Origin: Bolinopsis microptera | Lineage: Eukaryota > Ctenophora > Tentaculata > Lobata > Bolinopsidae | Direction of reading: 5' to 3' | DNA: 64,000 nt | Assembly (NCBI RefSeq): GCF_026151205.1 | Contig: NC_087081.1 | Span: forward strand, 6,195,246 to 6,259,245 | In this document: positions 46,286-56,716 of the stretch, piece by piece | Numbering within the stretch: position 1 is the stretch's first letter | Layout: each line of letters opens with the position of its first letter | Position numbers and translations under genes: made by a program | Notes under the pieces: generated by a model | Told to the model about the DNA's origin: nothing | Databases searched by the model: none | The model's input: the letters and a program-made list of their open reading frames with translations, nothing else

Positions 46286-49010
46286 TTCAGCTACCAGCAC
46301 CATGTTGAGAAAGAAGGGGACTACGTTCAGCTCCCAGCACCATGTTGAGAAAGAAGGGGACTACGTTCAGCTCCCAGCACCATGTTGAGAAAGAAGGGGA
46401 CTACGTTCAGCTCCCAGCACCATGTTGAGAAAGAAGGGGACTACGTTCAGCTCCCAGCACCATGTTGAGAAAGAAGGGGACTACGTTCAGCTACCAGCAC
46501 CATGTTGAGAAAGAAGGGGACTACGTTCAGCTCCCAGCACCATGTTGAGAAAGAAGGGGACTACGTTCAGCTCCCAGCACCATGTTGAGAAAGAAGGGGA
46601 CTACGTTCAGCTCCCAGCACCATGTTGAGAAAGAAGGGGACTACGTTCAGCTCCCAGCACCATGTTGAGAAAGAAGGGGACTACGTTCAGCTCCCAGCAC
46701 CATGTTGAGAAAGAAGGGGACTACGTTCAGCTCCCAGCACCATGTTGAGAAAGAAGGGGACTACGTTCAGCTCCCAGCACCATGTTGAGAAAGAAGGGGA
46801 CTACGTTCAGCTCCCAGCACCATGTTGAGAAAGAAGGGGACTACGTTCAGCTACCAGCACCATGTTGAGAAAGAAGGGGACTACGTTCAGCTCCCAGCAC
46901 CATGTTGAGAAAGAAGGGGACTACGTTCAGCTCCCAGCACCATGTTGAGAAAGAAGGGGACTACGTTCAGCTCCCAGCACCATGTTGAGAAAGAAGGGGA
47001 CTACGTTCAGCTCCCAGCACCATGTTGAGAAAGAAGGGGACTACGTTCAGCTCCCAGCACCATGTTGAGAAAGAAGGGGACTACGTTCAGCTACCAGCAC
47101 CATGTTGAGAAAGAAGGGGACTACGTTCAGCTCCCAGCACCATGTTGAGAAAGAAGGGGACTACGTTCAGCTCCCAGCACCATGTTGAGAAAGAAGGGGA
47201 CTACGTTCAGCTCCCAGCACCATGTTGAGAAAGAAGGGGACTACGTTCAGCTCCCAGCACCATGTTGAGAAAGAAGGGGACTACGTTCAGCTCCCAGCAC
47301 CATGTTGAGAAAGAAGGGGACTACGTTCAGCTCCCAGCACCATGTTGAGAAAGAAGGGGACTACGTTCAGCTACCAGCACCATGTTGAGAAAGAAGGGGA
47401 CTACGTTCAGCTCCCAGCACCATGTTGAGAAAGAAGGGGACTACGTTCAGCTCCCAGCACCATGTTGAGAAAGAAGGGGACTACGTTCAGCTCCCAGCAC
47501 CATGTTGAGAAAGAAGGGGACTACGTTCAGCTCCCAGCACCATGTTGAGAAAGAAGGGGACTACGTTCAGCTCCCAGCACCATGTTGAGAAAGAAGGGGA
47601 CTACGTTCAGCTCCCAGCACCATGTTGAGAAAGAAGGGGACTACGTTCAGCTCCCAGCACCATGTTGAGAAAGAAGGGGACTACGTTCAGCTCCCAGCAC
47701 CATGTTGAGAAAGAAGGGGACTACGTTCAGCTCCCAGCACCATGTTGAGAAAGAAGGGGACTACGTTCAGCTCCCAGCACCATGTTGAGAAAGAAGGGGA
47801 CTACGTTCAGCTCCCAGCACCATGTTGAGAAAGAAGGGGACTACGTTCAGCTCCCAGCACCATGTTGAGAAAGAAGGGGACTACGTTCAGCTCCCAGCAC
47901 CATGTTGAGAAAGAAGGGGACTACGTTCAGCTCCCAGCACCATGTTGAGAAAGAAGGGGACTACGTTCAGCTCCCAGCACCATGTTGAGAAAGAAGGGGA
48001 CTACGTTCAGCTCCCAGCACCATGTTGAGAAAGAAGGGGACTACGTTCAGCTCCCAGCACCATGTTGAGAAAGAAGGGGACTACGTTCAGCTCCCAGCAC
48101 CATGTTGAGAAAGAAGGGGACTACGTTCAGCTCCCAGCACCATGTTGAGAAAGAAGGGGACTACGTTCAGCTCCCAGCACCATGTTGAGAAAGAAGGGGA
48201 CTACGTTCAGCTCCCAGCACCATGTTGAGAAAGAAGGGGACTACGTTCAGCTCCCAGCACCATGTTGAGAAAGAAGGGGACTACGTTCAGCTCCCAGCAC
48301 CATGTTGAGAAAGAAGGGGACTACGTTCAGCTACCAGCACCATGTTGAGAAAGAAGGGGACTACGTTCAGCTCCCAGCACCATGTTGAGAAAGAAGGGGA
48401 CTACGTTCAGCTACCAGCACCATGTTGAGAAAGAAGGGGACTACGTTCAGCTACCAGCACCATGTTGAGAAAGAAGGGGACTACGTTCAGCTCCCAGCAC
48501 CATGTTGAGAAAGAAGGGGACTACGTTCAGCTCCCAGCACCATGTTGAGAAAGAAGGGGACTACGTTCAGCTCCCAGCACCATGTTGAGAAAGAAGGGGA
48601 CTACGTTCAGCTACCAGCACCATGTTGAGAAAGAAGGGGACTACGTTCAGCTCCCAGCACCATGTTGAGAAAGAAGGGGACTACGTTCAGCTCCCAGCAC
48701 CATGTTGAGAAAGAAGGGGACTACGTTCAGCTCCCAGCACCATGTTGAGAAAGAAGGGGACTACGTTCAGCTCCCAGCACCATGTTGAGAAAGAAGGGGA
48801 CTACGTTCAGCTCCCAGCACCATGTTGAGAAAGAAGGGGACTACGTTCAGCTCCCAGCACCATGTTGAGAAAGAAGGGGACTACGTTCAGCTACCAGCAC
48901 CATGTTGAGAAAGAAGGGGACTACGTTCAGCTCCCAGCACCATGTTGAGAAAGAAGGGGACTACGTTCAGCTCCCAGCACCATGTTGAGAAAGAAGGGGA
49001 CTACGTTCAG
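46286..49010. repeat. 40-bp minisatellite, about 68 copies, inside a transporter coding exon
   Basis: Unit CTACGTTCAGCTCCCAGCAC plus CATGTTGAGAAAGAAGGGGA, head to tail, almost perfectly uniform. The only variation I see is CTCCCAG versus CTACCAG, the latter in about ten units (for example near 46281, 46491, 46851, 47091, 47371, 48331, 48411, 48451, 48611, 48891). Read on the minus strand one unit supplies NVVPFFLNMVL of the transporter, so the array arose by duplicating coding sequence. As 40 is not a multiple of three, the frame shifts each unit and a stop appears in the second. Confidence 0.95.
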
Positions 49011-49201
49011 TAGGTTGTAGTAGATACGATTGTATGCAGGGCTGTGAATGCAGAAAGCTAACAGATACAGCCGACAATCACAAAACAGTGATTTCAAAGA
49101 TGCCGGTGGTTTTTTAACATTTTCAGAAGAGCTCTGACCACAATCATCCGTCGTTGTATTCGCTCTGGTGATAATCTTCTTTTCTGCGTCGGTCATGTAC
49201 C
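49011..49201 (-). CDS. SLC17-like transporter, internal exon start (disrupted)
   Basis: After an acceptor (ATTTTGTTTCAG) the exon begins at 49201 and reads YMTDAEKKIITRANTTTDDC, a polar loop, then PPASLKSLFCDCRLYLLAFC and HSPAYNRIYYNLLNVVPFFL, which fits the central loop and seventh membrane helix of SLC17 transporters (the H....W..Y.LL...P.Y pattern). The frame then enters the 40-bp array. The region left of the array continues exactly from the same point, so exon and array were once contiguous coding sequence. Upstream exons are not found; the LINE at 49290 lies in the adjoining intron. Confidence 0.6.
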
Positions 49202-51180
49202 TGAAACAAAATATATAATATAGGTCGCTTATTTATTTGTGTAGTTCGTGTAGTTCGTGATGGACTCGCATGGTTGCTGCAACCAGACTATCTATACCCC
49301 TACGCGAATGATCGCTGTAGAACTGGTCACCGTAATCCTTGTTACCAATTGCTCTTCTCGGCTTTGCTACTTGGAATGTTCGAGGTTTGACGAAGACAGA
49401 CAAGCAGTGCTTGCTTGCTAACGACTGTGACAGGTATGACTTGGACATTATAGGGATTCAAGAGACTAAAATTTGTCAGTTTGAGGATAAGAAACTACCA
49501 GGAAATCATCGCCTCCTTTTGTTTGATCAGAAGACAGGACGTCATGGTGGACTGGGTTTCTTAATCAACGCTCGTGTAAATCATTATTTCCGTTCATTTC
49601 ATCAGATCAGTGATCGAGTTGCTTTCATGGACTTTTTTATTCCATCCAAGTTTGTTAACAAACCACCATGCAAAATGCGAATCGTGAACTGCTACAGTCC
49701 AACCAACCCAAAAACTTTATCAAATCCGGCTGCTACTGACCAGTTTTACTGTGAGCTTCAGGAAGCAATTAATGTGCCTGCAAGACATGAAATCTGGATC
49801 CTAGGAGATTTCAATGCCAAACTTGGCAAAAGGTCTGATCATGACTTTCAAAATGGCCTTCATAAGAACATTGGAAGGCATGGCGTTGGAAGACGAAATG
49901 AAAATGGTGGGAGATTATTGGATTTTCTCGTTTCTAATGGTTTGTTTGCTGCAAACACTGCATTTCGTCATTCCAGTCGTCATATAACCACAAGAACTGG
50001 TTGGGTGAAAGACAAGAAGACCAAAAGAAGTTGCCCTTATTTTTCTCAGATTGATTATGTTTTATGCCGGTCACGCAGCACTGTTTTTCTCAATGATGCA
50101 AGGGCCTATGCAGGAGCTAAACTACATTCTGATCATAAGATTGTAAAAGCTACCATAGACCTGAGGCAGCAAACTAAGTTATACCGAAACAGAACATCAG
50201 CTGCTAAAAGGTACAACACGACATCGCTGGTTTGTAACAAGGAACTACAAGATCAGTACCAGCAAACTGTCACTCAGCAAATTGACAGTCTTCCACCTTC
50301 CGCTGACACTAAGACAGGATTCGAACAGTTGTTTGAAACTATCAAGTCTTCAGCCTCTAACACTGTGGGTGTCAAAAAGAAAACCCAAAGACATCATCAT
50401 TCATCAGATCAGCATGTATGTAATATGTCTGACGAGAGACACAAACTTTTACAAGAACTGAACAACAATTCAGTTAGAGACAGGACAGTATTGAGAAAAC
50501 GTATCAATAAACTCAAGAACGCTATCAATAAACGTCTTAAAGTGCTAGAGACAGCTCTAGCCAACCAACTAGCTGACACCATCAACGCTGCAGATGACAC
50601 GAAGAGGATGTTCGAGGCTACCAGAGCTCTTGCTGCCAACAAAGAGTCAGAGCCAATATCTGTCTTCAACTCTGAAAATCAGCTAGTTGCAAGTGACGAT
50701 GAGAAAGCAAGTATCATTAGAGAGTGGTTTAAAAATCACTACACCAGCTCAGACCCTCCTTTGGTACCTTTCACTGGACCCCCACGTCCTTTGAATACTC
50801 CTATAACTTCCTTAGAAGTCCAATATGCTGCTTCAAAGTTGAAAAATGGGAAAGCAGTAGGTCCTGATGAGATTCCTAACGAGCTGCTGAAGTACGCACC
50901 ACCTGTATTCTTCCAGCAATATGCATGTCTCATTAATCGATCATTTGAAGTACATGAGCATGTACCCTCTTTTATCAGTTATTTAGAATATATATTCGCA
51001 TTTATCCACACTATATTTACATTACACGTACAACGTGATATCATTATCAGTGCAGTGTGTACAACACCAACTACACCGATCAATTGCCAATCTGCGAAAC
51101 ATTTTAATTATTATTATCACTTCGAGATGGCCAGGCCTACTCTCATGCTGTCTATATGTGATGATTAACTCTGAAAAGCT

Positions 51181-51253
51181 AGGGACAACTGGGGAATGAT
51201 CCCAGAACCTCGAGATTTCGCGTCTCTTGCTCTACCAATTGAGCTACTGACCC
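51181..51253 (-). tRNA. tRNA-like sequence in unit 1 (probably not a functional tRNA)
   Basis: Exactly 73 nt: 7-bp acceptor (GGGTCAG with TTGTCCC, one mismatch and one G-T), TA, a good D arm GCTCAATTGGTAGAGC (A box), 17-nt anticodon arm, 5-nt variable loop and a perfect T stem CTGGG/CCCAG. Position 33 is G, not T, and the T loop is ATCATTC, so identity is unclear; the triplet at 34-36 is CGA. The short variable loop argues against tRNA-Ser. Best read as a tRNA-derived element. Confidence 0.6.
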
Positions 51254-51527
51254 TGATTCTCAGAGCGAAATCACCACTCATATACAGCACAATTTCATGC
51301 TTTGTGTGGAATATAATTTTATCAGTTATTTAGAATATATATTCGCATTTATCCACACTATATTTACATTACACGTACAACGTGATATCATTATCAGTGC
51401 AGTGTGTACAACACCAACTACACCGATCAATTGCCAATCTGCGAAACATTTTAATTATTATTATCACTTCGAGATGGCCAGGCCTACTCTCATGCTGTCT
51501 ATATGTGATGATTAACTCTGAAAAGCT

Positions 51528-51600
51528 AGGGACAACTGGGGAATGATCCCAGAACCTCGAGATTTCGCGTCTCTTGCTCTACCAATTGAGCTACTGACCC
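51528..51600 (-). tRNA. tRNA-like sequence in unit 2
   Basis: Same 73-nt sequence, 347 bp from the first. No difference seen. Confidence 0.6.
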
Positions 51601-51874
51601 TGATTCTCAGAGCGAAATCACCACTCATATACAGCACAATTTCATGCTTTGTGTGGAATATAATTTTATCAGTTATTTAGAATATATATTCGCATTTATC
51701 CACACTATATTTACATTACACGTACAACGTGATATCATTATCAGTGCAGTGTGTACAACACCAACTACACCGATCAATTGCCAATCTGCGAAACATTTTA
51801 ATTATTATTATCACTTCGAGATGGCCAGGCCTACTCTCATGCTGTCTATATGTGATGATTAACTCTGAAAAGCT

Positions 51875-51947
51875 AGGGACAACTGGGGAATGATCCCAGA
51901 ACCTCGAGATTTCGCGTCTCTTGCTCTACCAATTGAGCTACTGACCC
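51875..51947 (-). tRNA. tRNA-like sequence in unit 3
   Basis: Same 73-nt sequence. The unit is cut shortly after it and joined to the inverted segment. Confidence 0.6.
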
Positions 51948-52056
51948 TGATTCTCAGATAAATGCGAATATATATTCTAAATAACTGATAAAATTATATT
52001 CCACACAAAGCATGAAATTGTGCTGTATATGAGTGGTGATTTCGCTCTGAGAATCA

Positions 52057-52122
52057 GGGTCAGTAGCTCAATTGGTAGAGCAAGAGACGCGAAATCTCGA
52101 GGTTCTGGGATCATTCCCCAGT
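52057..52122 (+). tRNA. tRNA-like sequence, inverted copy truncated at position 66
   Basis: The inverted segment contains the same sequence on the plus strand. It ends one base after the T arm, where the target duplication starts, so the 3' acceptor strand is missing. Confidence 0.6.
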
Positions 52123-53763
52123 TACCCTCTTTTACGGAAGGGTTTCTAACCCCTCTTCAGAAGCCAGGGAAACCAAAAGGACCTCTAAAGAGCCTCAGAC
52201 CTCTTTGCCTTCTGAATGGAACTAGGAAACTGCTCTCCTTGATTACTCTACACAGAATTCAAAGACAAATTGCAGAGTACACAGGACCATGGCAAAATGC
52301 CTACAAGGCTGGTCATAGTTGTGCCAACATTGTCTGGACTCAACGAATTCTGATTTCTGTTGTTAAAGAAAAGAGATGGAAGTTCCACAAGATGGGAATC
52401 GACATGAGCTCGGCCTTTGATACCATCAAGAGATCAGTTATCCTGGAACTTTTGGCTGATGCTGGTTGTTGTGAGGATGACATTCGTTTGGCGAGATACT
52501 TGCTCTCCAACACCAAATTGAGGATAAAAATCAACAACACCATTTCCTTAGAGTTTGAAACATCCGAGGGTTCGTTTCAAGGTGATGCTGCATCTGGTGC
52601 ATTCTTCACACTGTACTTTGCTGGAGCTTTGTACCATTTCCGTGCAGTAGTGATTACCATTCGGCCTAACCCACCGTTCAACCCCGAGACCCTCATGCCT
52701 ATTGAATGGGAATACGCCGACGATGGCGATTTTGCAGACGAGGATGAGGAAACTCTTAAAGAAATGCTGCCCATATGTAAGGAGATCCTTGAAGAATGGA
52801 ACCTGTTTGTGAACGAGGACAAAACAGAACATGTCCACTTCTACATTGCAAATAAGGACAAGGTAGACGCCAAGGGTGAACCCGTGAAGAACAGAGAGCC
52901 AGCTGGCGCAACACTATTTCTCTTGGATCCAAGCTCTGCAGTAAGGCTGATATCTCTCGCCGATGCATCCTTGCTTACGTTGCCTTTGAGAAATACAGCA
53001 AGGTATGGGCAGAAAAATCCCGCATTTCTCTTCCTGTAAAAATCAAGCTGTATGAAGCATTTGTTACCCCTGTTTTATTGTACAACTGTAACAGCTGGGC
53101 AGCTCCACAGAACATTATCAATAAAGTTGATGTGTGTCAACGCAAACATCTAAGACGTATCATCAACATGACCTATCCCCGTATCATAAGCAACAAGGAC
53201 TTGTATGCTCGTTGCAATGTAACTCCACTTTCAGAGAGAGTTCATAAATCCCGCTGGAAAATGTTTGGGCACATTCTTCGTAGCGACTGCAACTCACCAC
53301 CATGCAACTAGCTCTAAATTTTGCTGTTGATAGTATGTCAAATATGAGGGGAAGGATTGGTAGACATCAATGTAATATTTTTAAAACTATTTTAGACGAT
53401 TTGAATAAAAGAAATATTAATTTGAATAATAGTGACGACTTGACAGACTTAAGGTATTTAGCCTCGAACCGCCAATTGTGGAGAAATTTATTTTAAATTT
53501 GATTAGTTCGATAATTTCAGTTTTAAGTTCAATTTTTTGCATAATTTTTGATTTTGATAAGTTCAGTTTTAAGTTCCATTTTTTGTATTTATAGTAAGTT
53601 TTCAGTTCTACAAGTCTTTTAAGTAGACTTATCAGGTCTTTAGGATGTTCTTAGTAACTACTTTGGATTTGTGTAAAGTTTGATAATAATAATATTTATT
53701 TGTAACTATTAGTGCTTTTTTGAAGAATTATTTTATAAAAACGTCAATTTTATGATTTAATAT

Positions 53764-54720
53764 TCTCTGGTGTTAGGCCATGCCTTGGGTTGTGGAGCTC
53801 AGTTCTGCTTCCTATAGGTACAAATTGTGCATTAGGCCAGTTTTAAAGTTGAAAATCGAAAAGTTGCACACATGGAGATACGCCCAAATAAATAGAAAAT
53901 TGCTAAAATCACTGAAAATTACTGTTTTCACCATTTTCTGTCAACTTTGGAGTGCCGTTGTGATTACAGTTCTTCTTGAAATACTTTGAAACTTTGCATG
54001 CTTATCAATTTTAAAGTGCAACTTGCAATTCACAAGTATTGTGGAAAAAAACAGGTCGGGTGAGCTGCAAATCGAAGTTGGAGAAAACTGTTGTAAGTTC
54101 AAAGTTATTTGTTAACATTGAAATAATGTGGGCAGTCAGTATAATGAGTAAAAAGTATTTCAGTTACTCAGTAGTGTGAACTCTGTGTAGGTATTTATGA
54201 TCTACTCTGTGTAGGTATTTATAATGCATTAATTCATCATTTTAAATTTTATTCTAGCAAGTATAAAAGCCGAAAATGTTCGGAAAAACTCCTATTATAG
54301 AGTTATAGGTCACAGCCCACTAGTTTACTTTCAGAACGTGGCGAACAACGTCATCTTCGAGAAGCAAAAACATCCCAGCACCTCCTCTGAAAGTGCATCC
54401 AGCTCATGACGCTCAGAATGAGGATAATTGTTAAACCCCTACGGAGGATCTTAGCATCAGTAAACTCAACCATATCTTCAAATTTATGGAACAGTCGACA
54501 ATAAATTACCATCAGTTACAATCTGTTATTTTAGCTTTTGCAACACTTTTATAATTGCTCTGTTATCAGTAGTGTTATCTCAACTTGCTGTTACACCGAC
54601 ACGTCGTGCTGTACGCCTTACCTTTTGTTAAATGGATTTTTCCGTCGAACATCTGAACAGATTTCAAAAGGAATTATCGTCAGCAATGAGATTTTGAACT
54701 ATGTAAATGCGCGGCCAGTA
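53764..54720. other. no gene recognised
   Basis: About 950 bp of AT-rich sequence between the LINE and the ORF1 relic. A short duplicated phrase (CTCTGTGTAGGTATTTAT, twice at about 54180-54222) is the only local feature. Confidence 0.45.
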
Positions 54721-55416
54721 CGATAGACAAACTTAAATCTGATCAGCTTAACTATCAGAAAGACCAGATCAAACAGCAACAGGAACAACTCGACTCTTTT
54801 AAAACAACTGTTCATACCGAGATGAAAACAGCGTGGAGCGACATCGCGAAGAAGAACTGTGAGACTGATCTACAATTAGTACTCCGTTGATCAACAGTAT
54901 AAAGACAGCTGTAAAAACCGTAGTTGAAGATGGCATCAGTAGTATTACTACGGATGTCATCTTCAACTACGGTTTTTACAGCTGTCTTTATAGTGTTGAT
55001 CGACGGAGTACTAATTGTAGATCAGTGCGCCATCGACAGTAACTAGTAAGAATTTCATTATCTACGGTGTACCGGAAAATTACGGCAGTGATCCCAGGCA
55101 CATATAGTAGCAGAAGAAGTGATCACCGAGATTCGGGAATCGTCGGGGTGTGATCCTATAATAAAATTGTGGCAGCAAATTCAATCGGGACTAAAACAAC
55201 TTCAGACAATTGGTAAACCGAGACCGATAAAAGTAACATTGGCTTGTGCGAAATCAGTAAAAATGGCACTTGCTCGAGCATGAAGAAATCTGAAGAAATC
55301 TAAATGTACATTGTATAGCGTACCGCACATGGTACATCACACCTGACAGAAGTAAGGAGGAGAGAGCAGCCCATAAGAAACGTGTTGTCAAAGTAAAGGA
55401 AATGATCTCTGCTTAG
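54720..55416 (+). pseudogene. decayed LINE ORF1-like gene with an internal foldback
   Basis: Plus strand: IDKLKSDQLNYQKDQIKQQQ and EQLDSFKTTVHTEMKTAWSD form a glutamine-rich coiled coil; after the foldback come NFIIYGVPENYGSD, KPRPIKVTLACAKSVKMALA and a degraded TPDRS..ER..HKK end. This is the order of LINE ORF1 proteins (coiled coil, RRM-like domain, C-terminal domain). Stops and frame changes make it a pseudogene. It converges with the reverse transcriptase relic on the other strand, so the two come from different insertions or an inversion. Confidence 0.65.
54867..55023. repeat. 66-bp-arm hairpin inside the ORF1 relic
   Basis: Arms 54867-54932 and 54958-55023 are inverted copies with few mismatches (GTAGTTGAAGATG against CATCTTCAACTAC; GTACTCCGTTGATC against GATCGACGGAGTAC) and a 25-base loop. 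One arm continues the ORF1 coding sequence, so this looks like a local inverted duplication of coding sequence. Confidence 0.8.
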
Positions 55417-56716
55417 CCAACAAAGTATCATTATATTACTTTAAAAGTTGTAAAGGACAAAGTTCTTGTCCGTACACGAAAATTTTTTTAGGTCAAGTTT
55501 TTGTTTGTCTAGTAAGTAACGTACAATGTTGTCCTTGTAGTTGTATGAATTAATAAACTTATCTTGTAACTTAGGTACGTTGAAGGGAAGGATTTTATTT
55601 ATTTCGTTTATTGTGTTGTTATATAATCGTGGTCCTACGTTAGAGATGCTATAATCGGTGATGCGTAATCTGTTGAACTTAATTTCAAAATACTTTGGAT
55701 TTCTCCTTTCCGTTTGTCTAAGCGGTGACTTTTCAAATATACTACAGATACTCGATGGTGCTACTCCCATATAAACCTTGTGCATCAAATTAGACAGCTT
55801 TTAGCAATGAGATTAGGAAGAGCCAAAACTCCTATTTTGTTGAAGATGGATTTTTTGTGAGATGGTAGTTTACGTTTTTCTTTGTCGTAAAAATAGTTAT
55901 GATATTCTGAATCAGTGGCGCGAATAGCTTTCTTTTGATCAGAGAATAAAGACTGAATGGAATTTAAAGATTTAGTACCCCAAACAGTAGCGCAGTAATA
56001 CAGGTGAGATTGAATTAAGCTATTGTATAGCATTTTTTGAGCTTTATTCGGAATGGAACTTTTAAGTTTCATCATTACGCCTGCATTTCTGGATATTTTA
56101 GTTTTTAACTGTTTGATGTGCTGGCTCCAGCTAAGTTTTGAGTCAATAATGACACCTAAAAATCGTTCATGTTCACTTTTCACTAGTCGCTGTCCTTCTA
56201 TACTAATATTTATATCCTCTGGTAATCTGTTAGTAAATATCATGTATTTAGCTTTGCCTACATTATGATTAAGTTTAAGGCCGTTGTTTTTAACCCATGT
56301 CTGTACAGTATTTAAAACTCTGTTTGCACGCATGTTCAGTTCAGTGTACCTGTCGGCAGAAACGATGATGTTTGCATCATCAGCGAAGAAAATATAATGG
56401 GCTATATCGCTTACATTTGCAAGGTCGTTTATGTAAATAATGAACAATATAGGACAAATAATGGACCCTTGAGGAACTCCATGTTCCAGTCCCATTTTTT
56501 CTGAACTGCAACCGTTGACGTGAACATACTGTTTCCGGTTAGTTAGATAAGACTCGAACCAGGATAAGCTGAGGCCTCTTACACCATAGTGCTCCAGCTT
56601 ATGTAGCAGTATCTCACTGTCTACTAGGTCAAACGCCTTGGAAAAGTCAAGAAGCAGTAATGCTGACACTTGCTTCCTTTCTAGAGCTTTATGTAAGTTA
56701 AACTGAATATCAGAAG

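Larger units (their letters stand above)
50975..52122. mobile_element. multimeric tRNA-like insertion: three 347-bp units plus an inverted piece
   Basis: Flanked by TACCCTCTTTTA at 50963-50974 and 52123-52134. Units start at 50975, 51322 and 51669, 347 bp apart and apparently identical; the third stops near 51957. A 165-bp segment (51958-52122) follows in inverted orientation, ending inside the tRNA-like sequence. Each unit has a 73-nt tRNA-like sequence on the minus strand. Removing the insertion and one duplication restores the LINE frame (HEHVPSFTEGFLTPL). The 12-bp duplication equals that of the truncated LINE at 7736-8415, so the same kind of endonuclease may have been used. Confidence 0.8.
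49339..53496 (+). pseudogene. LINE endonuclease-reverse transcriptase ORF, disrupted
   Basis: The first part (49339-50962) has the apurinic-type endonuclease motifs FATWNVRGL, IGIQETK, WILGDFNAKLG and LHSDHKIV (catalytic N, E, D and H residues visible), then a basic linker and the RT opening LKNGKAVGPDEIPNELLKYA. After the insertion, at 52123, it resumes: TPLQKPGKPKG, SLRPLCLLNG, MGIDMSSAFDTIKR and the catalytic EYADDGDF. A frame change near 52900 and another near 53305 separate the rest (NSWAAPQNIIN, MFGHILRSD, RGRIGRHQ, LWRNLF). No ATG starts the frame; it opens at TTG. The protein would nick and copy target-primed DNA but is inactive here. Confidence 0.8.
49290..53763 (+). mobile_element. 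near-complete APE-type LINE, split by a tRNA-like insertion
   Basis: The element holds an endonuclease/reverse transcriptase ORF and a 3' UTR ending GATTTAATA near 53763, the same end as the truncated copy at 7736-8415. The 5' boundary is uncertain (about 49215-49330). It is interrupted by the 1148-bp insertion at 50975-52122 with 12-bp target duplications. I found no clear duplication flanking the LINE itself. Clade is RTE/L1-like by endonuclease and C-terminal motifs but not certain. Confidence 0.8.

Noticed and set aside
50975-51862. 72-codon ORFs repeated at 51297 and 51644, and fused to the LINE ORF at 50975
   Set aside because: They lie in the AT-rich part of the 347-bp unit and have no domain; the fused version is an accident of the insertion.
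53764-54120. Possible fourth foldback element
   Set aside because: Some phrases recur (GTTTTAAAGTTGAAAATCG-like) but I could not pair the halves convincingly.
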